50,954 bases of DNA from Marinomonas pollencensis (GTDB lineage: Bacteria; Pseudomonadota; Gammaproteobacteria; Pseudomonadales; Marinomonadaceae). Position 1 is the stretch's first letter. The number at the start of each line of letters is the position of its first letter. The DNA lies in assembly GCF_003387375.1 (NCBI RefSeq), contig NZ_QUNG01000019.1, positions 1-50,954 on the forward strand. Reading direction: 5' to 3'. Position numbers and translations under genes: made by a program. Positions 28,033 through 37,248 of this stretch are shown one piece after another. The notes beneath the pieces were generated by a model. The model was not told the origin of the DNA, ran no database searches, and saw only the letters and a list, made by a program, of their open reading frames with translations.

Positions 28033-29169
28033 TTAATCCGTCATTGGATACTGTTTCATAAGCGCTTTTTCTTCTTTCCATGCGCCAATCAATGTTTTAA
28101 GGGAAGGCGGTTTATAACCACGCTTCTTCTGCGCCGCGCCAATTTCAAACAAGATCCGGTATTGTGCTAGCAAGGTTTTATAAATGTCCTTTAATGGTGT
28201 TTTACGATCCCAAATATGCGCCGCTTCACTGCTCGCGCCATTAAGTTCCAAAATGGTAAAATGTTCGCCCGCCATAAAGCTGTTGATGTCTCGAAACTTA
28301 ATGTCCAAACGACCGTAGTAATAGCCATCGACATCAGCCAAAATGGTATCCAGCTTTTGAGTTAACGCCTCAGAAATATACTGATTCCCATCGCGAAAGA
28401 TCGATCCTCGACTGTGGCTTCCAGCAAACGCTAGCTGAAATTCCTGCCCAGTTGGAATCACCCAATCGAGTTTGTTTTGGTGACGCGGAAGGTATAAATG
28501 GCTTAGCTGCCCTGCCCTTGGATTCTGCTCAATCAGTTCTTTGAGTGTTTTCACACCATCACCCACCACTGACGGCGTGTACTTCAAGGTAATTGAAATG
28601 ATTTTGCCTTTTGATTCATTCGGATGGCGTACATAAAACACACCAGCTTCGGCTTCATAAGGCGCTTTTTCCTGCAATAAAAAACGGGCATTGTCTGGGT
28701 ACGAGGCTATATACTCTTTAAGCTGCTGCGTGTTTTTCAACAACTTCACCCCCACTCCCCGACAACCTAAATCAGGCTTAGCCACAATAGGAAAGCTCAA
28801 ACTCGCTTCAGCAAGGGAATTCTGCGCTTGCACTTCTTGCTGACCTACTGAGTCCGTTGTCTTAATCATAGAGATAAAAGGCGAAATCCATGGTGCAGCA
28901 ATTGGACCTGCTAAACTTAAAATATCGTGCTTCGATTCCCCCACCATGCCGCTTAAGAAAATCGTCGGATTTACGACCAGAGGCAAACGAACATCGCCAT
29001 AACGCACCGCCAATAGCAGACTCTGCAATACCACAGGGGTATAGAAAAACCAGCTGGGTAAAAATTCATAAGACGAGACGGCACCGCTAACGTCTTCTTC
29101 TAAATAAGGCATTCCAGCATTAATTTTGCCTTCTGCAATACAGGGTATGTTGTGAGCATGTCGATTCAT
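28033..29169 (-). CDS. ATP-grasp domain protein, D-Ala-D-Ala ligase-like
   Basis: 378 aa. ATP-grasp features: FPIVAKPDLGCRGVGVKLL (lysine and glycine-rich loop), RFLLQEKAPYEAEAGVFYV, GRLDIKFRD and FTILELNGASSEAAHIWD (Mg2+-binding E/N). Such enzymes join a carboxylate to an amine via an acyl phosphate. Substrate unknown; neighbours suggest a lipid or envelope role. Start 29169 (MNRHAHNIPC) has AGAAGG upstream and overlaps the dedA stop (ATGA), so translation is coupled. Confidence 0.8.
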   Translation of the reverse strand: MNRHAHNIPCIAEGKINAGMPYLEEDVSGAVSSYEFLPSWFFYTPVVLQSLLLAVRYGDVRLPLVVNPTIFLSGMVGESKHDILSLAGPIAAPWISPFISMIKTTDSVGQQEVQAQNSLAEASLSFPIVAKPDLGCRGVGVKLLKNTQQLKEYIASYPDNARFLLQEKAPYEAEAGVFYVRHPNESKGKIISITLKYTPSVVGDGVKTLKELIEQNPRAGQLSHLYLPRHQNKLDWVIPTGQEFQLAFAGSHSRGSIFRDGNQYISEALTQKLDTILADVDGYYYGRLDIKFRDINSFMAGEHFTILELNGASSEAAHIWDRKTPLKDIYKTLLAQYRILFEIGAAQKKRGYKPPSLKTLIGAWKEEKALMKQYPMTD

Positions 29170-29747
29170 GACAACCTTCTTGAAATGGAATAACGAACAA
29201 TTCGATTCACCGCGTACAAACAAGCAGCGGCCACTAAAATGAGCATCCATTGGTATTGAGCCGCTTGCACCCAAGCGCTGCTACCCAATTGATAGATCAA
29301 AGAAAAAACTAAGGCGACCCATAGGGTGGTCGATAGCATGGCGGAAGTTAAAAAGAGTCTGAACGAAACCGAGAAAAAACCACTTAAGGTGTATCCTGCG
29401 GTACGTAACCCCGGAATAAAGCGGATAACGCAAAGATTTAAGAAAACCCCTTTTTGAAAGCGGCTTCTCAGCGGAGAAAAGTATTTATTATGATAAATAC
29501 GATAGCGTAAAAAACGTATTTTTTTAGCGTAGACACCAAGCAGATACAACCCAGCATCGCCACTGATAATACCAAACATAATGGCAATTAATGCGTAACT
29601 CGGGGCTAAGGCTTCTTGGGCAGAAAGAGAAGCCGCCGTCACAATCGCAACATCTTCCAGCAAATAGGAGAGGAAGATAATTCCGACCATAATAAGCCAG
29701 ATGGGCGAGCCCTCTATGCTAATAAGCTGTTGAAATTCGTTAATCAA
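29166..29747 (-). CDS. DedA family membrane protein
   Basis: 193 aa DedA/SNARE-associated fold: LLEDVAIVTAASL (E/D), FGIISGDAGLYLLG, and VIRFIPGLRTAGYTLSG (re-entrant RxxPGxR). DedA proteins are thought to flip undecaprenyl phosphate or phospholipids and affect membrane homeostasis. TTG start 29747 with GAGG six bases upstream is the best start. First gene of the operon, behind an operator-like palindrome. Confidence 0.83.
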   Translation of the reverse strand: MINEFQQLISIEGSPIWLIMVGIIFLSYLLEDVAIVTAASLSAQEALAPSYALIAIMFGIISGDAGLYLLGVYAKKIRFLRYRIYHNKYFSPLRSRFQKGVFLNLCVIRFIPGLRTAGYTLSGFFSVSFRLFLTSAMLSTTLWVALVFSLIYQLGSSAWVQAAQYQWMLILVAAACLYAVNRIVRYSISRRLS

Positions 29748-29768
29748 GAAAAGCCTCGCTTCGGCGGT

Positions 29769-29790
29769 TAACCATGTTAGTTAATGGTTA
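29769..29790 (-). promoter_or_regulatory. operator-like palindrome before the DedA-OlsF operon
   Basis: Perfect 7-bp arms TAACCAT/ATGGTTA separated by 8 bp, ending 22 bp upstream of the first start codon. Size and symmetry resemble TetR-family operators. Regulator not in the window. Confidence 0.55.
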
Positions 29791-29910
29791 GTCGTCGGCA
29801 AGGTAAGTTCTATTACAGTTAAAACATTTATTTTTTAACAATAGTTCTTAGCTAGGCGCGGATTAAAGCCTAGAACCCATATAAATCAATCAGATAAAAG
29901 ATTAAAAAAT

Positions 29911-29955
29911 AAAAAAGGCGTTGTTATCTCTGAGTTTAGAAACAACAACGCCTTT
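29911..29955 (-). terminator. terminator of gor
   Basis: Stem AAAGGCGTTGTT/AACAACGCCTTT (29914-29955), followed on the minus strand by a T-rich tract, about 45 bases past the gor stop. Confidence 0.88.
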
Positions 29956-30000
29956 AGAGGTAAGTAATATTCAGAAAAGGAGCAGAGAAGCTGCCCTTTA

Positions 30001-31377
30001 CTATTTTTTAGTTTTTAACGCCGCATCCGAAAATGTTACAAATTCTTCTGCACTGGTCGGGTGAACACCCACTGTTGCATCAAAATCTGCTTTGGTCGCG
30101 CCCGCTTTTAATGCGACACCTAAGCCTTGCATTATCTCACCGGAATAATCGCCTACCATGTGCGCACCAATGACTTTATCGTCGGCATTGTTTACTAACA
30201 ATTTCATCAAGGCTCGCTCTGTGCTACCACTTAAAGTGTGCTTCATAGGGCGGAAATCGGTTTGATAAACTCTAAAATCCAAGCCACGCTTTTCTGCTTC
30301 TTGCTCACTCAAACCGACCGTACCAATAGATGGCTGGCTGAACACAGCAGTAGGAATATTGTCGTAATCAAAATCAATGTCTTTGCCGTCAAACCAGTAA
30401 GAGATCAACGCCATGGCTTCTTTGATCGCCACTGGTGTCAACTGAATGTTATCGGTTACATCACCTAAGGCAAACACACTCGCCGCACTGGTAGTGAAAT
30501 TATTATCCACTTTCACCGCGCCGTTTTTGCCTGTTTCAACGCCAGCTTTGTCCAAGCCCAGTTTATCAATATTTGGCACACGGCCAGTGGCATAAAGTAC
30601 CAAACCAAAGCTTTCAGAATGTCCATCTTGGAAATGTACAATACGCTCACCTTCTGGCTGTGCTGCGTCCGCCAACTCAATCGACTTAACATCCGTATTC
30701 AAACGAACATCAATACCAGACTTGCGGTACTCTTCTGAAGCAAATTCGCGAACATCTTGATCGAAACCACGTAATAGCTGATCGCCACGATAGGCAAGGG
30801 AGGTATCCACTCCCAAACCATTTAAAATGCCAGCAAACTCAACCGCAATATAACCACCGCCGACCACTAAAGCCTTACTCGGTAATTGCTCTAAGAAAAA
30901 CATTTCATTAGAGCTAACAACCAACTCGCTGCCAGCAAATTCAGGAATAAAAGGCTTCGCACCGACTGCAATCAAAATGCGCTCTGCAGTGTATTGGACA
31001 CCGCCAACTTCTACCGTGTGAGCATCCACAAAAGAGGCAAAACCCGAAATAATCTCCACTCCAGCATTGTTCAACATGTTTGAATAAATGCCATTCAAGC
31101 GCTCAATTTCTTGGGTTTTATTGTCTCGCAATGTAGGCCAATCAAAACCAACGCCTTGCGCACTCCAACCAAAACCTGACGCTTGCTCAAAACCATGACC
31201 AAACTCCGAACCGTAAACAAACAGTTTTTTCGGAACACAACCAATGTTCACACAAGTACCACCTAGCGCGCTGCCTTCTGCAACCGCCACTTTGTAGCCT
31301 TTAGATGCGGCCACACGACTCGCACGAACACCGCCAGAACCTGCACCAATAACAAACAAATCGTATTGATAGGACAT
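30001..31377 (-). CDS. gor: glutathione-disulfide reductase
   Basis: 458 aa (E. coli Gor 450). FAD-binding GAGSGGVRASR, redox disulfide C42-V-N-I-G-C47 in GGTCVNIGCVPKK, NADPH-binding GGGYIAVEFAGI and C-terminal GVHPTSAEEFVTF with the catalytic H/E. Uses NADPH to reduce GSSG. Start 31377 (MSYQYDLFV) follows GGAG; an upstream in-frame ATG adds 17 residues. Single gene. Confidence 0.93.
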   Translation of the reverse strand: MSYQYDLFVIGAGSGGVRASRVAASKGYKVAVAEGSALGGTCVNIGCVPKKLFVYGSEFGHGFEQASGFGWSAQGVGFDWPTLRDNKTQEIERLNGIYSNMLNNAGVEIISGFASFVDAHTVEVGGVQYTAERILIAVGAKPFIPEFAGSELVVSSNEMFFLEQLPSKALVVGGGYIAVEFAGILNGLGVDTSLAYRGDQLLRGFDQDVREFASEEYRKSGIDVRLNTDVKSIELADAAQPEGERIVHFQDGHSESFGLVLYATGRVPNIDKLGLDKAGVETGKNGAVKVDNNFTTSAASVFALGDVTDNIQLTPVAIKEAMALISYWFDGKDIDFDYDNIPTAVFSQPSIGTVGLSEQEAEKRGLDFRVYQTDFRPMKHTLSGSTERALMKLLVNNADDKVIGAHMVGDYSGEIMQGLGVALKAGATKADFDATVGVHPTSAEEFVTFSDAALKTKK

Positions 31378-31553
31378 TATTATCTCCGTCAAACTGAATA
31401 TAGATGCCATGCAGTGTACCAGCAGCACGAACTAAGTAAAAAGACCTTCTATCAGCAAGATGAGTAAAAACAATGAAACCATGGCGATCAACCACTTTAT
31501 GCCTGATACACAACTGGGTATGATTAACGAAATTCGATTAACAAGGAACGACA

Positions 31554-32366
31554 GTGAAATTTGTCTCTTTTAACATCAACGGTTTACGGGCACGTCCTCA
31601 TCAAATTGAAGCGCTCGTTGAAAAACATGCTCCTGACGTTATTGGTCTACAAGAAATTAAGGTACACGACGACGCCTTTCCCCATGAGATCCCAAAATCA
31701 GTGGGGTACCATGCCTATTACTATGGGCAGAAATCCCATTACGGCGTAGCGATTTTTAGTAAACAAGAAGCGACTTCTGTCGAATATGGTTTTCCAGGCG
31801 ACGATGAAGACGCCCAGCGTCGCATGATCATCGCCACCTTCGACACAGCGCAAGGCCAAGTCAAGGTCCTCAACGGCTATTTTCCACAAGGTGAAAGCCG
31901 TGACCATGAGACTAAATTTCCTGCAAAACGGAAATTTTACGCCGACCTAATGGACTATTTAGCCAGTCATTCCCCCGATGAGAAAATTATCGTGATGGGC
32001 GACATCAATATCTCCCCCACAGATTTAGACATTGGCATCGGCGAAGCAAATGCAAAACGCTGGTTGAAATCCGGTAAATGCAGCTTTTTACCTGAAGAAC
32101 GCGAATGGTTTAAAACCTTGACTGATTGGGGTTTTGACGACAGCTACCGCCTGCTAAATCCAACTAAAAACGACCGTTTTAGCTGGTTTGACTACCGCTC
32201 CAAAGGCTTCGCAGATGAACCGAAACGCGGCCTACGAATTGATGTGATTATGTCCTCTAAAGGTCTTACTCCTTATTTAGAAGCATCGGATGTGGACTAT
32301 GAACTAAGGGCATTGGAGAAGCCTTCTGACCACGCTCCTATTTGGTCAACCTTTAACATAGATTAG
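31554..32366 (+). CDS. xthA: exodeoxyribonuclease III
   Basis: 270 aa (E. coli 268). LQEIKV gives the metal-binding E34, GDINISPTD and SDHAPIW the other active-site residues of the EEP fold. AP endonuclease and 3'-5' exonuclease in base-excision repair. GTG start 31554 behind AAGGAA. Codon use matches the neighbours. Divergent from gor. Confidence 0.94.
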   Translation: MKFVSFNINGLRARPHQIEALVEKHAPDVIGLQEIKVHDDAFPHEIPKSVGYHAYYYGQKSHYGVAIFSKQEATSVEYGFPGDDEDAQRRMIIATFDTAQGQVKVLNGYFPQGESRDHETKFPAKRKFYADLMDYLASHSPDEKIIVMGDINISPTDLDIGIGEANAKRWLKSGKCSFLPEEREWFKTLTDWGFDDSYRLLNPTKNDRFSWFDYRSKGFADEPKRGLRIDVIMSSKGLTPYLEASDVDYELRALEKPSDHAPIWSTFNID

Positions 32367-32546
32367 TAAACTCGTCGGGGCGACATCTGATCATATCTTA
32401 ACCAAATTGATCCGATAGGCGCCCCTTCTGACAGATAACAGCGTCATTAAAGACTACCCCCAGATTTATCCACAGACAATGTGGATGAATTAACAAAATG
32501 ATTACAAACATAACATCTTGTCACATAAGACAAACAAAGGAAGCCC

Positions 32547-32864
32547 ATGCCAAAAAACGACATAGCAACGGACGACATGGCAGTTCAGGCTGGCCAAGCC
32601 GCCGCTTTTTTGAAAGCCATCAGCAATGAAAATCGACTCATGATTCTTTGTTACTTATTAGATCAAGAGATGTCCGTTACTGCACTAAATAATAAAGTGC
32701 CACTCAGCCAATCCGCTCTCTCACAACACTTAGCCATACTCAGAAAAGACAAGCTAGTAGATACAAGACGTGACTCGCAAACCATCTACTACCGAATTAG
32801 CGACAAAAAAGTCATTACCCTTATTCGTACCTTACATGACTTATTCTGCCCATCTCCTAACTGA
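32547..32864 (+). CDS. ArsR-family regulator, HlyU/SqrR-like persulfide-sensor type
   Basis: 105 aa winged helix protein (AISNENRLMILCYLL, then LSQSALSQHLAILRKD, recognition helix). Only two cysteines: C35 and C101, 66 apart, the same spacing as the C38/C104 pair in Vibrio HlyU. These dithiol sensors respond to reactive sulfur species; with no other cysteines, metal binding by the classical ArsR site is unlikely. Target unknown. Downstream lies the repeat array. Confidence 0.75.
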   Translation: MPKNDIATDDMAVQAGQAAAFLKAISNENRLMILCYLLDQEMSVTALNNKVPLSQSALSQHLAILRKDKLVDTRRDSQTIYYRISDKKVITLIRTLHDLFCPSPN

Positions 32865-32872
32865 TGCTAGCT

Positions 32873-33573
32873 GCTTAACAAGACACCCAAGCACTTAACA
32901 AGACATCCATGTTAAAAGCACCACCAGCACAGCACTTAACAAGACACCCATGTTAAAAGCACCACCAGCACTGCCTTTAGGTAACAGGCTTTTTTCGCTG
33001 GCGTGGAATGATGTGCGATTGCTGTTCAGCCTTGCGAGCTCTTGAAAAAAAACGTTTGTATTTTTTTGAGCACTTAACAAGACACCCAAGCACTTAACAA
33101 GACATCCATGTTAAAAGCACCACCAGAGCACTTAACAAGACATCCATGTTAAAAGCACCACCAGCACTGCCTTTAGGTAACAGGCTTTTTTCGCTGGCGT
33201 GGAATGATGTGCGATTGCTGTTCAGCCTTGCGAGCTCTTGAAAAAAAACGTTTGTATTTTTTTGAGCACTTAACAAGACACCCAAGCACTTAACAAGACA
33301 CCCAAGCACTTAACAAGACACCCATGTTAAAAGCACTGCCTTTAGGTAACAGGCTTTTTTCGCTGGCGTGGAATGATGTGCGATTGCTGTTCAGTCTGGC
33401 GAGCTATTTAACACTTAGCAAGACACCCACACTAGAGACTTAATAAGACACCCATATTAAAAGCTCCACCAGCACTGCCTTTAGGTAATAGGCTTTTTTC
33501 GCTGGCGTGAAATGATGTGCGATTGCTGTTCAGTCTTGCGAGCTCTTGAAAAAAAACGTTTGTATTTTTTGAG
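32873..33573. repeat. nested tandem array of transposase-type repeats
   Basis: Contains 11 copies of a CTTAACAAGACACCCA-type element (32873, 32891, 32931, 33071, 33091, 33131, 33267, 33287, 33307, 33411 and 33440 approximate starts). Neighbouring copies often sit 20 bp apart. They alternate with four copies of a longer block starting at 32971, 33168, 33336 and 33475 (intervals 197, 168 and 139 bp). The block carries a 3' fragment of the hydrolase gene at 33530-33573 and its downstream sequence. This accounts for the whole 32865-33529 gene-free stretch. Confidence 0.93.
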
Positions 33574-34231
33574 CGAGCCACACTGGTTGCTCAAGTGGAA
33601 TCATGTGCCCACTGTGTTTAGCAGAATAACAAGATACATTGGGATAGCTGAGCAGTCGTTCACATATATCGTTAGGCAACAAAATATCCTCTTCACCAAC
33701 ACAAAAGCAGCAGTCTAATTCTAAGTCGTTGAGCTTAGGCCATAAAGTTGGGCGTTCTAGAGAGCAACTTAGCTGCTGAATCAACACCGCCTCTCCCAAA
33801 CTTGCGTCCATGGCCTGAATTAAGCTGAGCAAAAAGCGACTTTCTTTATTACGTTCCCCTAACATAGCGATCGCTTTCTTAGCCGGAATCCCCTTGTAAC
33901 CTTGCTTAAGCACCCAATTTAGCGCTTGTTTACGCTGTGCAACCTCATTATCCATAAGGCCCATTGCAGCATTTGATATCACCATTAGCTGCTTTATTCG
34001 GGCAGGATATTTGACCGCAAAAGCGCTTGCCAAATAACCTCCCATGGAAAACCCTAACAAGTGAAACGGTTTATCAGGTAACTGCTCAGCTAAGGCCATT
34101 ACCATACCCTCCAGTGAGTCCTCCATCGGAAGCACAATATGACGCAATTTGATGTCACCTAATAGCGGCCGTATCAATTGCCATAATCGGTCATCACACA
34201 TAGTGCCGGGTAAACAATAAATCTCTTTCAA
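33530..34231 (-). CDS. alpha/beta hydrolase
   Basis: 233 aa from a TTG at 34231 with AAAGG upstream; an ATG at 34324 would overlap ligE by 68 bp and has no similar family sequence. Nucleophile S62 in LGFSMGGYLAS, acid in VGEEDILLPND and H in KHSGHMIPLEQP. Resembles small esterases or hydrolases of the BioH type; substrate unknown. The last ~14 codons (LAQKIQTFFFKSSQD) are duplicated in the adjacent array. Confidence 0.75.
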   Translation of the reverse strand: MKEIYCLPGTMCDDRLWQLIRPLLGDIKLRHIVLPMEDSLEGMVMALAEQLPDKPFHLLGFSMGGYLASAFAVKYPARIKQLMVISNAAMGLMDNEVAQRKQALNWVLKQGYKGIPAKKAIAMLGERNKESRFLLSLIQAMDASLGEAVLIQQLSCSLERPTLWPKLNDLELDCCFCVGEEDILLPNDICERLLSYPNVSCYSAKHSGHMIPLEQPVWLAQKIQTFFFKSSQD

Positions 34232-34256
34232 AAATATACCTTTAGTGAATGGATTA

Positions 34257-35102
34257 TCATGGATGATCGCTACGGACCCGTAAAAAACTCGCAAAACGAG
34301 GAATTCCGCGGGCGGTGTAACCATGATATTGATAGGTAATAATAGAGCCTACTTGAGGAGGATTAGCACGCTGTGCATCGGTAAATCCCGAGCCAATTTT
34401 AAAACGTCTTCCCGATGGCATTTCGACTAACAAAGCCCCCATCTGATTGCGGTATTTTCCTTTTCCCAAGGTAACCCCAACCACCCTTGCTTCGGCATCC
34501 ATAAAAGGTTTCAACTTCAATAAGTTATCACTGCGCCCAGTGCGAAATAAAGCACTTTTACGATGCAATATTAAGCCCTCTGCCCCTTGGTTAATGTATT
34601 CCGTTAACCGGGCAGCCAACTGCTCATTAGTAGCTACCGTAAATTGCTCAACGGGTTTCACGAAAGGCAAGTTAAGATCATCGATTAATTTGAGATAGCG
34701 CTGACTGCGCTGTAAAAAAGTATGCTGGTAGTCTGGTGCATCAAAGACCATATACTTCAGCTGACGCCACTGGTGATCAATTGGTACCTGCTTTGATGTG
34801 GCAGAGGCAATAAACTGAAAATCATTATGCTTTGACCACAGCTCACCATCCAACCACACATTTGGTAGCCGCTCAGTAAACCAGATGGGCGCATGTATTG
34901 GATTACCGGCACGTGTTACGAGCTTATTACCTGTCCAAATAGCCCGAACTCCATCGTACTTCTCACTGATTAAAAAATCGCTCACTGATAAGTCATCAGA
35001 GTATGTTTTTGCCAGTTGCACTGCTGGCTGGTTAGCATGCGCACTGCTGTAAAAAAACACAAAACAGACGAAACAGCACAGTCTCAATATTGGCTTATTC
35101 AT
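34257..35102 (-). CDS. ligE: periplasmic ATP-dependent DNA ligase, LigE type
   Basis: 281 aa. An N-terminal signal peptide (MNKPILRLCCFVCFVFFYSSAHA) precedes a minimal ligase: nucleotidylated K48 in EKYDGVRA (motif I), LDGELW (III), VFDA (IIIa), EGLILHR (IV) and LLKLKPF (V), followed by an OB-fold. No extra DNA-binding domains. Lig E enzymes are known from Haemophilus, Neisseria, Psychromonas and Vibrio and are exported; they have been linked to extracellular DNA and uptake. First of a probable pair with the hydrolase. Confidence 0.9.
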   Translation of the reverse strand: MNKPILRLCCFVCFVFFYSSAHANQPAVQLAKTYSDDLSVSDFLISEKYDGVRAIWTGNKLVTRAGNPIHAPIWFTERLPNVWLDGELWSKHNDFQFIASATSKQVPIDHQWRQLKYMVFDAPDYQHTFLQRSQRYLKLIDDLNLPFVKPVEQFTVATNEQLAARLTEYINQGAEGLILHRKSALFRTGRSDNLLKLKPFMDAEARVVGVTLGKGKYRNQMGALLVEMPSGRRFKIGSGFTDAQRANPPQVGSIITYQYHGYTARGIPRFASFLRVRSDHP

Positions 35103-35225
35103 TATCCACTCCTTGGAATATTACTAAACTGACAAGCTTCATGGTCGCTATACCAAGCTATCCTTAACGGGGCATAACAATAGTCAGTTCTAAAAAAGGT
35201 GCATTACTCGCACGCCTTATACGAA

Positions 35226-35259
35226 AAAAGCTCACACCTAACGAAAGGTGTGAGCTTTT
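35226..35259 (-). terminator. terminator of htpG
   Basis: 14-bp stem AAAAGCTCACACCT/AGGTGTGAGCTTTT with a short loop, followed by T residues on the minus strand. Confidence 0.92.
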
Positions 35260-35292
35260 AGTGTAAGACAGTGTTGAAGATTTAACCTGTGC

Positions 35293-37221
35293 TTATTGGC
35301 TCAATTGAACAATCAATTTGTTCATACGGCTAACAAAGGTAGCTGGATCTTCAAGTTGGCCACCTTCAGACAAGGTTGCTTGCTCGAACAACAACCAAGC
35401 CATGTCAGAGAAGCGATCCTCATCAGATTCAGAGTCCATTTTAGCCACAATTGGGTGATCTGGGTTGACCTCTAAACTTGGTTTAGATTCAGGCAATTGC
35501 TGACCCGCTTGCTCCAGCAAACGACGCATTTGCAAGCCCATATCATGCTCACCGACCACAAGACACGCTGGAGAACTGGTCAGACGGTCAGTGCTTTTCA
35601 CATCAGCAACTTTCTCGTCCAAGACCTTCTTCATACGTTCAAGCAAAGGTTTAATTTGCTCTGCTTTCTCTTCTTTCTCTTTTTTCGCCTCTTCACTTTC
35701 GTCTTCAGCGATGTCCAGTTTGCCCTTGGTTACATCTTGGAAAGATTTGCCCTCAAACTCTTGTAGAGAAGACATCATCCATTCATCAATACGATCACTC
35801 AATAGCAGCACTTCATAGCCTTTCTTACGAAGGATTTCTAAATGAGGGCTGTTTTTCGCCGTATTATGGCTTTCCGCGTAAATGTAGTAGATCTTATCTT
35901 GATCTTCAGGCATACGCTCAATGTATTCAGCCAAAGAAACCGTCTGCTCAGGCGCATCCGTTTTGGTGGTACTGAATCGGATCAAGGCTGCGATCTTATC
36001 TTTATTGCCCATGTCATCTGCTGGGCCTTCTTTGATCACGTTACCAAACTCATTCCAGAATTTTTGATATTCTTCTGGCTCGTTCTTCGCCATTTTCGCC
36101 AACATGTCCAATACACGTTTGGTCAATGCAGAGCGCATAGAGTCAACCGCATGGTCATTCTGTAGAATTTCACGAGAGACGTTCAAAGACAGATCATTGG
36201 AATCCACTACACCTTTTACAAAACGCATATAAGGCGGTAGGAAAGCTTCCGCTTCATCCATGATAAACACACGTTGCACGTACAGTTTTAGGCCACGCTG
36301 CATGTCGCGGTTCCAAAGATCGTACGGTGCTTTTGAAGGAATATACAACAGACTTGTGTATTCCAACTTACCTTCAACCTTGTTGTGAGACCATTTCAAA
36401 GGTGCTTGGTAATCATGGGAAACGTGCTTGTAAAACTCTTCGTACTCTTCTTTCGTTACTTCGTTACGAGGGCGAGTCCACAACGCTTTCGCAGAGTTAA
36501 CCGCTTCAAATTCTGGTGCTTTTGTTTCGTCTATTGGCTTAGGGTTACCTTCTTCGTCCATTTCTGGGTAAACCGGCTTTTCCATTTCCACAGGAATGGA
36601 AATATGGTCAGAGTATTTGGTAACCAAAGAACGAAGGCGGAAGTTATCAGCAAAGTCTTTTTCATCTGCTTTAAGGTGCAGAGTAATGCGCGTACCGCGA
36701 GTCGCTTTGTCAATGTTCTCAATAGTGAACTCACCAGAACCGTCAGACACCCAGCGAACCGCATCACTTTCTGCGGCACCAGCACGACGCGTTTCAACCG
36801 TTACTTTATCTGCCACGATGAAAGCAGAGTAAAAACCAACACCAAATTGACCAATCAATTGGCTGTCTTTTTTCTGGTCGCCGGTTAATTTTTCAAGGAA
36901 AGAAGAGGTGCCAGATTTAGCAATCGTACCTAGATTGGTAATGGCTTCTTCACGTGACATGCCCATACCGTTGTCATCGATAATGACAGTGTTAGCGTCT
37001 TTATCAAATTCAATGCGCACACGTAGATTTGGGTCTTCAGCGAGAAGGTCGGCGTTAGCGACAGACTCAAAGCGAAGCTTGTCTACTGCATCAGACGCAT
37101 TAGAAATGAGCTCTCTTAGAAAAATTTCTTTGTTGGAATACAAAGAGTGGATCATCAAATGAAGTAGTTGTTTTACTTCGGTTTGAAACCCTAACGTTTC
37201 TTTTTGAGTATCAGTTGCCAT
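35293..37221 (-). CDS. htpG: molecular chaperone HtpG (Hsp90)
   Basis: 642 aa. N-terminal GHKL ATPase: [42 protein letters not shown]; middle domain with [11 protein letters not shown]-terminal dimerisation domain. Cytosolic chaperone of misfolded proteins. A candidate sigma-32 promoter and a perfect hairpin lie in the leader. Single gene with its own terminator. Confidence 0.96.
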   Translation of the reverse strand: MATDTQKETLGFQTEVKQLLHLMIHSLYSNKEIFLRELISNASDAVDKLRFESVANADLLAEDPNLRVRIEFDKDANTVIIDDNGMGMSREEAITNLGTIAKSGTSSFLEKLTGDQKKDSQLIGQFGVGFYSAFIVADKVTVETRRAGAAESDAVRWVSDGSGEFTIENIDKATRGTRITLHLKADEKDFADNFRLRSLVTKYSDHISIPVEMEKPVYPEMDEEGNPKPIDETKAPEFEAVNSAKALWTRPRNEVTKEEYEEFYKHVSHDYQAPLKWSHNKVEGKLEYTSLLYIPSKAPYDLWNRDMQRGLKLYVQRVFIMDEAEAFLPPYMRFVKGVVDSNDLSLNVSREILQNDHAVDSMRSALTKRVLDMLAKMAKNEPEEYQKFWNEFGNVIKEGPADDMGNKDKIAALIRFSTTKTDAPEQTVSLAEYIERMPEDQDKIYYIYAESHNTAKNSPHLEILRKKGYEVLLLSDRIDEWMMSSLQEFEGKSFQDVTKGKLDIAEDESEEAKKEKEEKAEQIKPLLERMKKVLDEKVADVKSTDRLTSSPACLVVGEHDMGLQMRRLLEQAGQQLPESKPSLEVNPDHPIVAKMDSESDEDRFSDMAWLLFEQATLSEGGQLEDPATFVSRMNKLIVQLSQ

Positions 37222-37248
37222 GTTGTAGCTTGCTCCTATTTGAATGAA

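Noticed and set aside
32895..33309. Two minus-strand open frames of 64 and 71 codons with almost the same product
   Set aside because: They are translations of the tandem array. No family resemblance; units vary in length (197/168/139 bp), so no frame is conserved.
32873..33460. Possible CRISPR array
   Set aside because: Repeat spacing is irregular, the intervening sequence is itself repeated, not unique spacers, and no cas genes are present.
34232..34324. Longer N-terminus of the second hydrolase
   Set aside because: Would overlap ligE by 68 bp, and the added residues are antisense-like and not part of the fold.
36747..36757. CAGACACCCAG in htpG as a further repeat copy
   Set aside because: Only 9 bases of the core match and they encode conserved HtpG residues; expected by chance.
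36385..36888. 167-codon plus-strand frame opposite htpG
   Set aside because: It is an antisense shadow of the strongly conserved htpG coding sequence, with F/R-rich product.
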